Origin: Actinacidiphila epipremni | GTDB lineage: Bacteria > Actinomycetota > Actinomycetes > Streptomycetales > Streptomycetaceae | Length of the DNA: 64,000 bases | Assembly: GCF_012034175.1 (NCBI RefSeq) | Contig: NZ_JAATEJ010000028.1 | Span: 61,955 to 125,954, forward strand | Direction of reading: 5' to 3' | In this document: positions 34,227 to 41,625 of the stretch, piece by piece | Layout: the number at the start of each line of letters is the position of its first letter | How positions within the stretch are numbered: position 1 is the first letter of the stretch | The notes under the pieces: model-generated | The model's input: only the letters and a program-made list of their open reading frames with translations | Told to the model about the DNA's origin: nothing | The model's database searches: none | Translations under genes and position numbers: made by a program

Positions 34227-34946
34227 GTGGGTGAACGCATCATCGCCGCGTGTGACGGGGCATCGAAGGGCAATCCGGGACCTGCGGCTTGGGCCTGGGT
34301 CATCGCCGACGACCGGGGCGACCCGGCGCGCTGGGAGGCCGGGCCGCTGGGCGGCACGACCAACAACGTCGCCGAGCTCACCGCGCTGGAGCAGCTGCTC
34401 GGCGCGGTGGACCGGGATGTCGCGCTGGAGGTCAGGATGGACTCGCAGTACGCGATGAAGGCCGTGACGACCTGGCTGCCGGGCTGGAAGCGCAAGGGCT
34501 GGAAGACCGCGGCCGGCAAGCCGGTCGCCAACCGGGAGCTGGTGGTGCGCATCGACGAGCTGCTGGCCGGCCGGGACGTCGAGTTCCGCTACGTGCCCGC
34601 GCACCAGGTGGGCGGCGACCGGCTCAACGACTTCGCCGACCGGGCCGCGAGCCATGCCGCGATCGTCCAGGAGGCGGCCGGCAGCCACCTCGGCTCCCCG
34701 CCGCCGCCGCGCACACCGGACACCGTCCGCAAGGCGCCGCGCCCGTCCGGCGCGACCGCGGTGTCCGGTACGGGCGGCTCCTCCGGTACGCGCTCCGGCG
34801 GCGGCGCGGGCGGCGGCTCCGGTTCGGGCCCGGCCCGTACCCTCAAGGCCAAATACCCCGGCCGCTGCCGCTGCGGGCGCCCGTACGCCGCCGGCGAGGT
34901 CATCGCCAAGAACGCCGACGGCTGGGGCCACCCCGACTGCCGCTGA
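34227..34946 (+). CDS. rnhA: ribonuclease HI with C-terminal Cys/His motif
   Basis: A 239-residue protein. The RNase H fold spans about 1-145: ACDGASKGNPGPAAWAWVI (first Asp), TTNNVAELTALEQLL (Glu), VRMDSQYAMK (Asp), and HQVGGDRLNDFADRAAS (His and last Asp). These four acidic residues coordinate the two metals that cleave RNA in RNA-DNA hybrids. A Gly/Ser/Pro linker leads to CRCGRPYAAGEVI..GWGHPDC, a possible zinc-binding knuckle. GTG at 34227 is the only start that opens directly on the catalytic fold. A role in R-loop or Okazaki-primer removal follows from the family. Confidence 0.93.
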   Translation: MGERIIAACDGASKGNPGPAAWAWVIADDRGDPARWEAGPLGGTTNNVAELTALEQLLGAVDRDVALEVRMDSQYAMKAVTTWLPGWKRKGWKTAAGKPVANRELVVRIDELLAGRDVEFRYVPAHQVGGDRLNDFADRAASHAAIVQEAAGSHLGSPPPPRTPDTVRKAPRPSGATAVSGTGGSSGTRSGGGAGGGSGSGPARTLKAKYPGRCRCGRPYAAGEVIAKNADGWGHPDCR

Positions 34947-34967
34947 CCGGGCCGGGCACGCCGCCGG

Positions 34968-35828
34968 CTACCCCGGGGGGTTGCCGGTACGGCCCGCGGT
35001 GAGCGGGGTGATCGTGAACAGGTCCGAGCAGATCGTGACCTCGCCGGGCACGTCCAGCCACTGCTTGCTGCCCGGCGGGTAGATCCGCACCTTCGCCGAG
35101 GCCGCCCAGCACGTGCCCATCCGGTTCGCGGTGTGGATCGTGTCGCTCGCCGTCTGGCCGGGCCCCAGTACCACCTGGCTGTAGCCCATCGCCTGCCGGT
35201 CGGCCGGCGTGCCGATGCGCTTGCCGCCGGCGTCCAGCAGCGACACGCCCGGGTAGCCGGTGAGGTGGCAGGCGGTGGAGCCGTGGTTGGTCAGCAGCAG
35301 ATAGCGGTAGAGGTTGCCGGCGCCCGCGTCGCTGCCGCCGAGCGCCGCCGTCAGCTGCGAGGCCGCGCACATCGGGGTCGATCCGCCGCGGGTGGCGGTG
35401 CCGTCGTCCGGGGCCGGTGTGCCGGTCGTGGTGGCCGGGCCGGTGCTCGCCCCCGGCGACGGCGTGTCGCCGCCGCGCCGGGCGCTCGGGGTCGCCGACG
35501 GCGCGGCCGGCGAGGTCGGGCCCGGCGGCATGGGCGTCACCGTCCGGGGCGCCGGGCTGGTCAGCGAGTTCGTCGCCGGCGGGCTCACCGTGTCGTGGCC
35601 GCCGCGCGGGCCGAGCGCGCCCACCAGGTACAGCGACCCGCTCAGCACCGCCGCCGCGGCCAGCCCGCCGCCCGCCGTCCGCAGCCGCCGCCGGCGTGCC
35701 GCCCGCCGCCGGATGTGCCCGAACGCGCCGGGTGGCGGCGGCAGATACCCCGGCGGCTGCCGCAGCAGCGGCTCGTCCGGGCCGGGGACCTCGGGGTCGC
35801 CCCCCGTGAGGTCAGGAAATCCGGTCAT
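34968..35828 (-). CDS. membrane-anchored DUF4232 protein overlapping ECF sigma gene
   Basis: A 286-residue protein: a cytoplasmic N-terminus of about 50 residues, Arg-rich HIRRRAARRRRLRT, one transmembrane helix (AAAAVLSGSLYLVGALG), a Ser/Pro/Thr-rich linker and an extracellular DUF4232 domain with paired cysteines (TPMCAASQLTAALGG, ACHLTGYPGVSLL, GTCWAASAKVRIYPPG, TICSDLF). ATG at 35828 lies inside the end of the sigma gene (17-bp overlap) after GAGGA. This is the place and topology of an anti-sigma factor, but no zinc anti-sigma motif is seen. A regulatory link to the sigma factor is inference. The domain is very similar to the one at 37021. Confidence 0.83.
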   Translation of the reverse strand: MTGFPDLTGGDPEVPGPDEPLLRQPPGYLPPPPGAFGHIRRRAARRRRLRTAGGGLAAAAVLSGSLYLVGALGPRGGHDTVSPPATNSLTSPAPRTVTPMPPGPTSPAAPSATPSARRGGDTPSPGASTGPATTTGTPAPDDGTATRGGSTPMCAASQLTAALGGSDAGAGNLYRYLLLTNHGSTACHLTGYPGVSLLDAGGKRIGTPADRQAMGYSQVVLGPGQTASDTIHTANRMGTCWAASAKVRIYPPGSKQWLDVPGEVTICSDLFTITPLTAGRTGNPPG

Positions 35829-36360
35829 GGTGTTCCTCGAGTCGGGCACGCAGCAACTGGCGGGCGGAGTGCAGATCGGCCTTGACGGTGCCCTCGTTGC
35901 GTCCCAGCAGCGCGGCCACCTCCCGGACCGGCAGGTCCGCGTAGTAGTAGAGCAGCACCGGATTGCGCAGCCGCTCCGGCAGCGACTGCACCAGTATCCG
36001 CACCGACGGGTCGGCGGCCTCTGCCTGCGCGCGCAGGGCCTGCTCGGTCGTCACCCGGCGCAGCGCCCGCCGCTCGCGCTCGGTCCTGCGCCAGTGGTCG
36101 CGTACGAGGTTGGCCGCGGTCACGAAGAGGAAACCGGTGGGCTCCTCGACCCGGGTCCAGCGGGCCCACAGCCGGGTGAACGCCTCGGCGGCGATCTCGT
36201 GCGCCGTCCCGTCGTCGTCCACCAGCCGGCGGCACCAGCCCGCCAGCCTCGGGTACACGGCTTCGAACAGCTCGGAGGCGGCCCGTTCTTCCTGCTGCCG
36301 GATGACGCCCCTCCTCACTCCCGCCACCGGGGTGGCGACCGCCGCGGACCAGTCGTTCAC
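35812..36360 (-). CDS. ECF-type RNA polymerase sigma factor
   Basis: A 182-residue sigma-70 family factor with only regions 2 and 4. Region 2 is ASELFEAVYPRLAGWCRRLV..AHEIAAEAFTRLWARW and TGFLFVTAANLVRDHWRRTERERRA. Region 4 is LQ/SLPERLRNPVLLYYYADLPVREVAALLGRNEGTVKADLHSARQLL. GTG at 36360 overlaps the sortase stop (GTGA), and its own end overlaps the membrane DUF4232 gene, so sigma, sortase and both DUF4232 proteins are one translationally coupled operon. A candidate ECF promoter precedes the operon, suggesting positive autoregulation. Confidence 0.93.
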   Translation of the reverse strand: MNDWSAAVATPVAGVRRGVIRQQEERAASELFEAVYPRLAGWCRRLVDDDGTAHEIAAEAFTRLWARWTRVEEPTGFLFVTAANLVRDHWRRTERERRALRRVTTEQALRAQAEAADPSVRILVQSLPERLRNPVLLYYYADLPVREVAALLGRNEGTVKADLHSARQLLRARLEEHHDRIS

Positions 36361-37016
36361 GAGCCGTCGACCAGCGAGGCGTAGACGATGACGTTGTCCG
36401 TGTACCCCGCTCCGCCCGACAGTTTCGTGCCGCCGCAGGTGATGAGACGCAAGGCCGGGTGGTCGACGTTCCCGTAGACCTCCTGCGTCGGGAAGTGGGA
36501 CTTCGCCACCGTCTGCACCCGCTCCACCGCGAACGTCGCGACGCTGCCGTCGGCCCGGTCCACCAGCACCTTGTCACCGGGCCGCATACGGTCCAGGTGG
36601 CGGAACACCCCGTCGCCGTACCGCCCCACCGTCACATGCCCCAGCACCACCGCGGGACCGGTCTGGCCGGGCGTCGGCGACCCGTCGTACCACCCGGCGG
36701 GGGAGTGCGCCGCGATGGGCGGTACGCGCACGGTGCCGTCGGGTGCGAGGCCGAGCGGCATCACGGAGGTGTCCACGCCGATGCCCGGGATCCGCAGCCG
36801 CTTCGGCGCGGACCGGGGCATCGCCGCGGCCGGCGGTGCCGCCGGGGCGGTGGTGGCCGGGGCCGTCGCGGTGGAGGCGCCGGCGGCCGGCGCGGTGGGC
36901 GAGCCCGGGCCTTCCGGCCGCGAGCCGGTGCCGGGGTCGTTGCACCCCGCCAGCACACCCACCGCGAGCACGGCGCCCGCCGCCCACCGGGCCGGCCGGG
37001 CAGTGAGGACGGCCAA
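36357..37016 (-). CDS. class F-like sortase with lipobox
   Basis: A 219-residue transpeptidase. The N-terminal hydrophobic segment ends in a lipobox (VLAGCND), then a Pro/Ala/Thr linker, then a sortase beta-barrel (PKRLRIPGIGVDTSVMPLGL) with the catalytic His in VVLGHVTVGRYGDG and Cys in LRLITCGGTKLSG. No arginine follows the Cys, although the third catalytic residue usually lies there in other sortases. TTG at 37016 lies four bases after the upstream stop. By family knowledge it covalently anchors proteins carrying C-terminal sorting signals. The upstream DUF4232 protein is the obvious client. Confidence 0.88.
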   Translation of the reverse strand: MAVLTARPARWAAGAVLAVGVLAGCNDPGTGSRPEGPGSPTAPAAGASTATAPATTAPAAPPAAAMPRSAPKRLRIPGIGVDTSVMPLGLAPDGTVRVPPIAAHSPAGWYDGSPTPGQTGPAVVLGHVTVGRYGDGVFRHLDRMRPGDKVLVDRADGSVATFAVERVQTVAKSHFPTQEVYGNVDHPALRLITCGGTKLSGGAGYTDNVIVYASLVDGS

Positions 37017-37020
37017 CGCG

Positions 37021-37749
37021 TCAGCCCCTGCTGCCGCGGCGCCGGGCCGCCGCGACCCCCAGGCCGCCCACGACGAGCGCCGCCGCGCCCGCGGCCAGGC
37101 CCACCGTCAGGTCCGGGTTCCCGCTGCCGCCGGTGCCGGCGGCCAGGCCGGTGTCGGGGGCGCCGCTGGGCACGGTCGACACCTGCCCGCCCGACGACGA
37201 CGGGGACGTGGCGCTGCGGGTCGGCTGGGGCGCGCCCACCGGGTCGCTGCCGTGGCTGCCGGCCGCCATCGGCGTGACGGTGAAGGTGTCGTGGCAGTTC
37301 GCGATCTTGCCGGCGATGACGGTCGAGGCCGTGTTGCCCGGCGGGTAGATCCTTATCTTTGCCGACGTCGGCAGGCAGGTGCCGAGGTGGTTGACGGTGT
37401 GGATGGTGTCGCTCGCCGAGGCGCCCGGCTTGAGCTCGACCGCGGAGTAGCGGCTCGGCTGGCGGTCGGCCGGCTTGCCGATCTGCTTGCCGTTCGCGTC
37501 CAGCAGCGACACGCCCGGGTAGCCGGTGAGGTGGCAGGTCGTCGAGCCGTGGTTGGTGAGCACGAGGTACGTGTAGAGGTTGCCCGCGCCCGCGTCCCCG
37601 CCGCCGAGCGAGGCGGTCAGCTGCGAGGTGGCGCACATCGGCGTGCTCGGCGCCTTGGCCACGGGGGCCGAGGCGACCGCCGGGGCGGCCCCCGCGACCG
37701 CCACCGCGATGACCGCCGCCGCACCGGCGGCGAGTTGGGTGCTGCGCAT
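37021..37749 (-). CDS. secreted DUF4232 protein with C-terminal sorting-like signal
   Basis: A 242-residue exported protein. The signal peptide (MRSTQLAAGAAAVIAVAVAG..AVASA) has GAGGGA upstream of ATG at 37749. A DUF4232 domain with cysteines (TPMCATSQLTASLGGG, TCHLTGYPGVSLLDANG, GTCLPTSAKIRIYPPG, IANCHDTF) is followed by a Ser/Thr-rich linker. The tail holds APDTG and a Gly-rich stretch, then a hydrophobic helix (LAAGAAALVVGGLGVAAA) and RRRGSRG, a cell-wall sorting-signal layout without a canonical LPXTG. It is first in the operon with sortase and ECF sigma, so it is probably the sortase substrate. Confidence 0.85.
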   Translation of the reverse strand: MRSTQLAAGAAAVIAVAVAGAAPAVASAPVAKAPSTPMCATSQLTASLGGGDAGAGNLYTYLVLTNHGSTTCHLTGYPGVSLLDANGKQIGKPADRQPSRYSAVELKPGASASDTIHTVNHLGTCLPTSAKIRIYPPGNTASTVIAGKIANCHDTFTVTPMAAGSHGSDPVGAPQPTRSATSPSSSGGQVSTVPSGAPDTGLAAGTGGSGNPDLTVGLAAGAAALVVGGLGVAAARRRGSRG

Positions 37750-37828
37750 GTCCCGTCCCTCTTTTCCCCGGCGGCCCGCCCGCGCACCGTGGGCGCGGGG
37801 CCGGGCCGGTCCGGCAGTCGGGGGCAGA

Positions 37829-37852
37829 GACGACACGGGCGCGCCCCGGGTT
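37829..37852 (-). promoter_or_regulatory. candidate ECF-sigma promoter AACC-N16-CGTC
   Basis: On the minus strand AACC (37852-37849) and CGTC (37832-37829) are separated by 16 bp, matching the general -35 AAC / -10 CGT form of ECF promoters. It lies about 80 bp upstream of the operon that encodes its own ECF factor. The rest of the 306-bp gap to 38056 shows no gene. Confidence 0.4.
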
Positions 37853-38043
37853 GTAAAGACTTCACCAAGTCCTCCCGGGGCCGGCCCGCGCGCCCGGCCG
37901 TACCCGGCGCCAGCCGGGCCGCCGCCGCCCACCCGGGCGCACCCGGCGTGCCGGCCGTCGTGCGGCGTTTCCCCGGCGTTTCCCGACGGCGCGTCAACTC
38001 GGCCCGCTGACCAGCCGACTTCATGATTGCGGGGCACCTTCAC

Positions 38044-38049
38044 TACGAT
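38044..38049 (+). promoter_or_regulatory. -10 box TACGAT of probable leaderless transcript
   Basis: TACGAT ends six bases before ATG at 38056, the spacing expected when transcription starts at the A of the start codon. No Shine-Dalgarno sequence precedes the ATG, which supports leaderless translation. Confidence 0.45.
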
Positions 38050-38055
38050 CCTGCG

Positions 38056-39324
38056 ATGATCATGAGAAGACTGCTGGCCACGGGAATGGCCGGTGGCCTG
38101 CTGGCCACCCTCGTCTGCGGGCTGCTGCCCGCCGGCGCCGCAGCCGACGACGGCGAACCGGCGGCGCAGCCCGCACCGAAGGTCGAGCTCGTCCTCGACG
38201 TCAGCGGCTCCATGCGGGCCACCGACATCGACGGGCAGAGCCGGATGTCGGCCGCCAAGCAGGCGTTCGACGACGTCCTGGACTCGACGCCGCAGAACGT
38301 CCAGCTCGGCATACGCGTCCTCGGCGCGGACTACCCCGGCAACGACCGCAAGACCGGCTGCAAGGACACCCGGCAGCTCTACCCGGTCGGACCGCTGGAC
38401 CGCACCGAGGCCAAGACCGCGGTGGCGACCCTCGCCCCCACCGGCTGGACGCCGATCGGCCCCGCGCTGCTCGCCGCCGCCGACGACCTCAAGGCCGGCG
38501 GCGACGGCACCCGCCGCATGGTCCTCATCACCGACGGCGAGGACACCTGCAACGCCGACCCGTGCGACGTCGCCCGCGACATCGCCGCGCAGGGCATCCA
38601 CCTGACCATCGACACGCTCGGCCTGATACCCGACACCAAGACCCGCAACCAGCTCAGCTGCATCGCCGAGGCCACCGGCGGCACGTACACCACCGTGCAG
38701 CACAAGGCCCAGCTCACCGACAAGGTGCAGCAGCTCGTCAAGCGCAGCACCGACCCGGTCGTCACGCCCGTCGCCACCCGGGGCGCCGGCTCCTGCGCGG
38801 ACGCGCCCGTGCTCAAGGCGGGCCTGTACTCCGACCGGGAGACCTTCTCCGAGAACCGCTGGTACCGCGTCGCCGTGCCCCCGGGCCGCGAGCTGCGCGC
38901 GTCCGTGACGATCGCCGACGACCGCGCCGTCAACGCCGGCTACGGCGTGCTGCTGCGCGGCGTCACCCTGCACGGCCGGGAGATCGTCCGCGACGACGAG
39001 GGCGGCACCGGCCGCACCGACGCGGTCTCCGCCGGCATCCGCTACCCCAAACCGAAGGCCGACGACGACACACCACCGGAGACCGTCTGCCTCCAGGTCG
39101 GCAACTCCTTCTCCGCGCCGGCCACCGTCAAGACCACGCCTGGCCTGCCCGTCGAGCTGGTCATCGACCTCGTCCCGAGCCCCGACCAGCCCTCCGACGT
39201 CGCCTTCTTCGGCCTCGGCCGCGGCTGGTGGCTGCTGGGCCTGCTGACCCTCACCGGCGGCATCGCCGGACTGCTCACCGGCTGGGTCGCCCGCTGGCGG
39301 ACGAACACGGGAAGGGCCTCCTGA
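38056..39324 (+). CDS. secreted von Willebrand factor A domain protein, membrane-anchored
   Basis: A 422-residue protein: signal peptide (GMAGGLLATLVCGLLPAGAAA), then a VWA domain with a complete MIDAS (LVLDVSGSM, threonine in GWTPIGPAL, and ITDGEDTC). Extra cysteines (TGCKDT, CNADPCD, LSCIAEA) suggest disulfides. A beta-rich middle domain precedes a C-terminal transmembrane helix (WWLLGLLTLTGGIAGLLTGWVA). It probably binds a partner or wall ligand through a divalent metal at the cell surface. No RBS is seen at ATG 38056 (ATG 38062 alternative). Its stop overlaps the next start by one base, so the two act together. Confidence 0.88.
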   Translation: MIMRRLLATGMAGGLLATLVCGLLPAGAAADDGEPAAQPAPKVELVLDVSGSMRATDIDGQSRMSAAKQAFDDVLDSTPQNVQLGIRVLGADYPGNDRKTGCKDTRQLYPVGPLDRTEAKTAVATLAPTGWTPIGPALLAAADDLKAGGDGTRRMVLITDGEDTCNADPCDVARDIAAQGIHLTIDTLGLIPDTKTRNQLSCIAEATGGTYTTVQHKAQLTDKVQQLVKRSTDPVVTPVATRGAGSCADAPVLKAGLYSDRETFSENRWYRVAVPPGRELRASVTIADDRAVNAGYGVLLRGVTLHGREIVRDDEGGTGRTDAVSAGIRYPKPKADDDTPPETVCLQVGNSFSAPATVKTTPGLPVELVIDLVPSPDQPSDVAFFGLGRGWWLLGLLTLTGGIAGLLTGWVARWRTNTGRAS

Positions 39325-40172
39325 TGCGCACCGCACGACGACTGGCCGCCGCACTGCTCTTCGCGGCCACCGCGCTCGCCGTCCCGGCCGCCGGGCAGGC
39401 CGCCGCGGACGCCACCCCGAGCGCCACCCCGACACCGACCGCCACCGACGGCTCCGCCGGCGACGACGGGCCGCCCACCGAGGCCGGCACCAACTTCCGC
39501 ACCGCAGTCGCGATCACGCAGGGCGAGCAGGCCACCGCCGCCGCCTCCGCGGGCGACTACCTCTACTGGGTGGTGCCCGCCGACACCGGGCAGAACGTCA
39601 CCGTCGAGGCCACCGTGACCTTCGGCTCCGGCACCGGGACGGCCGCCGCGCACGGCGCCTCCACCTGGCAGCTGGACGTCTACGACGGCCTGCGCCGCCG
39701 CCAGCCGTGCCGCTACGGCGCCCAGACCCGCACCGCCGCGGCCAACGCGCAGAGCGTGCAGCTGGTCTGCCACCTGCGGACGGTACGCGCCTGGGCCGAC
39801 ACCTGGTCCAACGACCCGCTGCGCGGCGCGTACTACCTGCGGCTGACCGCGCTGGAGGTCACCGACGCCGATCTCGGCCAGCCCTTCCGCGCCGCCGTCG
39901 AGGCGACCTCGGACGGCACCGCCGGCCGCGACGCCGTCGACGGCTCGGTCGCCCCGGTGGTCTCCAGGACCGCCCCCGACGTCCGCCCCGGCGACGGCTG
40001 GGCCGGCACCTGGTGGTCGCCGCGCTGGCTGTGGACCACCGGCGGCGGCCTGCTCGCCGTTGCCGCGGCGCTCGCCGCCCACCGGCTGGCCCGCGGCCCG
40101 ATCGCCCGGTCGTACCGCCACCGCCCGCCCGAGCCCCCGCGCCCGCACGAGCCGCCGCCGTACGGCTCCTGA
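39324..40172 (+). CDS. exported membrane partner of the VWA protein
   Basis: A 282-residue protein: signal peptide (LAAALLFAATALAVPAAGQAAA), a Thr/Pro/Ala stretch, an extracellular beta-rich domain (GDYLYWVVPADTGQNVTVEATV; two cysteines QPCRYG and LVCHLR), a single transmembrane helix (WLWTTGGGLLAVAAALAAHRLA) and a Pro-rich cytoplasmic tail. It starts at the stop of the VWA gene (TGATG). I do not recognise a named domain, but the architecture mirrors its neighbour and the two probably form a membrane complex. Confidence 0.82.
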   Translation: MRTARRLAAALLFAATALAVPAAGQAAADATPSATPTPTATDGSAGDDGPPTEAGTNFRTAVAITQGEQATAAASAGDYLYWVVPADTGQNVTVEATVTFGSGTGTAAAHGASTWQLDVYDGLRRRQPCRYGAQTRTAAANAQSVQLVCHLRTVRAWADTWSNDPLRGAYYLRLTALEVTDADLGQPFRAAVEATSDGTAGRDAVDGSVAPVVSRTAPDVRPGDGWAGTWWSPRWLWTTGGGLLAVAAALAAHRLARGPIARSYRHRPPEPPRPHEPPPYGS

Positions 40173-40323
40173 CCCTCGTGGGGCCGCGCCGCCGGGAGCA
40201 CCGCCCGCTCCCGGCGGCGCGCCGCGTCCCGGCGGTCCCGGGCGGGAAAAGGGCCGGGCGCGGCGCGGCCGGAGCTGATAGCGTGCCGGTGGCCGTGAAG
40301 ATCACCGGAAGGAGGTGGGACCC

Positions 40324-40386
40324 GTGAACGCAAGACGTCTATGGGTGCTCCTTCCTGCCCGCACGGTCCAGGGCGGACGGACGTAG
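40324..40386 (+). CDS. 20-codon leader ORF before the alpha/beta hydrolase
   Basis: GTG at 40324 is preceded by an excellent Shine-Dalgarno (GGAAGGAGG at 40307-40315) and encodes VNARRLWVLLPARTVQGGRT before TAG at 40384. The ribosome-binding region GGTGGGACC (40314-40322) can pair with GGTCCCGCC right after the stop (40386-40394; one G-U pair). This is the arrangement of a regulatory leader peptide whose translation opens or closes a structure ahead of the hydrolase gene 50 bp downstream. What it senses is unknown. Confidence 0.45.
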   Translation: MNARRLWVLLPARTVQGGRT

Positions 40387-40436
40387 GTCCCGCCGGGAGC
40401 GCCCCTTTCCGAGGCACTCCCGAAAGGCAGCATCCC

Positions 40437-41222
40437 GTGCATTTCGCGCCCCGCGTGCGGTTCACGTCCGAATCGTCGGCCGACGGCATCGTCACCCGCG
40501 ACTTCACCCTCGACGGCATCCCCGGCGTCCTGTGGTCGCCGGCCGCCGGCCCCTCCCGCGCGCCCCTGGTCCTGATGGGCCACGGCGGCGGCAACCACAA
40601 GCACTCCCCGGCCATGTCGGGCCGCGCCGCGCTCCTGGTGCGCGGCGGCGGCTTCCACGTCGCCGTCATCGACGCGCCCGGGCACGGCGACCGGCCGCGT
40701 ACCGCGCACGACGAGCAGGAGATCGCCGCCCTCTACGCGGCCCGGGCCGCGGGCCGGCCGGAGGGCCCGATCGTGGTCCGCTACAACGCCCATCTGGCCG
40801 AGCAGGCGGTGCCCGAGCACCGGGCCGTCCTCGACGCCCTCCAGCGGCTGCCGGAGATCGGCGCCGACGGGCCCGTCGGCTACTTCGGCCTCAACATGGG
40901 CACCGCGATCGGCGTGCCGCTGGTCGCGGCCGACCCGCGCTTCACCGCCGCGGTCTTCGGCCTGCACTGGCCCGACGCGCTGGCCGGGCACGCCCGGCGG
41001 ATCACCGTGCCCGTCCAGTTCGCCATGCAGTGGGACGACGAGCACATCCCGCGCGAGGCCGCGCTCGCGCTCTTCGACGCCTTCGCCTCGAAGGACAAGA
41101 CGCTGCACGCCAACGCCGGCCGCCACAAGGAGCTGCCGCGTTTCGAGGCGAACGACGCGGTGCCGTTCTTCGTCCGGCACCTCGGCAGCGCGATCCCCGG
41201 CGCGTCACCTGCCCTGACGTGA
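40437..41222 (+). CDS. alpha/beta hydrolase with Ser-to-Asn change at the nucleophile elbow
   Basis: A 261-residue cytoplasmic alpha/beta-hydrolase of the dienelactone-hydrolase type: oxyanion region LVLMGHGGGNHKHSP, DAPGHGDRPR, nucleophile elbow GYFGLNMGTAIG, acid QWDDEHIP and base NAGRHKELP. The elbow normally reads GxSxG. Here the codon is AAC (Asn) where serine is expected, while Asp and His are kept. It may be inactive, a binding protein, or use another mechanism. GTG at 40437 follows GAAAGG. A leader ORF precedes it. Confidence 0.87.
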   Translation: MHFAPRVRFTSESSADGIVTRDFTLDGIPGVLWSPAAGPSRAPLVLMGHGGGNHKHSPAMSGRAALLVRGGGFHVAVIDAPGHGDRPRTAHDEQEIAALYAARAAGRPEGPIVVRYNAHLAEQAVPEHRAVLDALQRLPEIGADGPVGYFGLNMGTAIGVPLVAADPRFTAAVFGLHWPDALAGHARRITVPVQFAMQWDDEHIPREAALALFDAFASKDKTLHANAGRHKELPRFEANDAVPFFVRHLGSAIPGASPALT

Positions 41223-41235
41223 GGTGACCGCCATT

Positions 41236-41268
41236 CGGCGCCCCCGCCCGCCGCGGCCGGGGGCGCCG
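41236..41268 (+). terminator. terminator after the alpha/beta hydrolase
   Basis: A perfect 11-bp stem (41236-41246 with 41258-41268) closes an 11-base loop shortly after the hydrolase stop. Confidence 0.6.
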
Positions 41269-41322
41269 GACCCGGCGGCGTGCGAGGCTGCTCCAGCGAG
41301 CCGAACCACCGAGGGAGTCACC

Positions 41323-41625
41323 GTGCTGCATCTGCTGTTCCTCACCTACACCGCCGCGGAAGAGGACGCGGAGCCCTTCGTCCGGGACCATGTCGCCTTC
41401 CTGGAGGAGCACCACGGCGACGGGATCTTCCTGGTCTCCGGGCAGACCGCCCCCACCACCATCGGCGGCGCGATCATCGCCCAGGGCGTGGACCGCGCCG
41501 GGGTCGAGCAGATCGTCCGGCAGGACCCGTTCGTCACCCACGGCGTCGCGGAGTACACCATCACCACGATCGTCCCCGGCCGCGTCCACCCCGCCCTCAG
41601 CGCCCTGCTGGCCCAGAGCTCCTGA
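41323..41625 (+). CDS. YciI-family protein
   Basis: A 100-residue dimeric alpha+beta-barrel protein: VLHLLFLTYTAAEEDAEPFVRDHVAFLEEHHGDGIFLVSGQT, then QIVRQDPFVTHGVAEYTITTI, the YciI core with the conserved His of DHVAFL and Asp of QDPF. GAGGGAG lies five bases before GTG 41323. YciI-like proteins are small putative dehydrochlorinase/isomerase-like enzymes. The substrate is unknown. Its end overlaps the convergent sugar-kinase gene by 29 bp. Confidence 0.9.
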   Translation: MLHLLFLTYTAAEEDAEPFVRDHVAFLEEHHGDGIFLVSGQTAPTTIGGAIIAQGVDRAGVEQIVRQDPFVTHGVAEYTITTIVPGRVHPALSALLAQSS

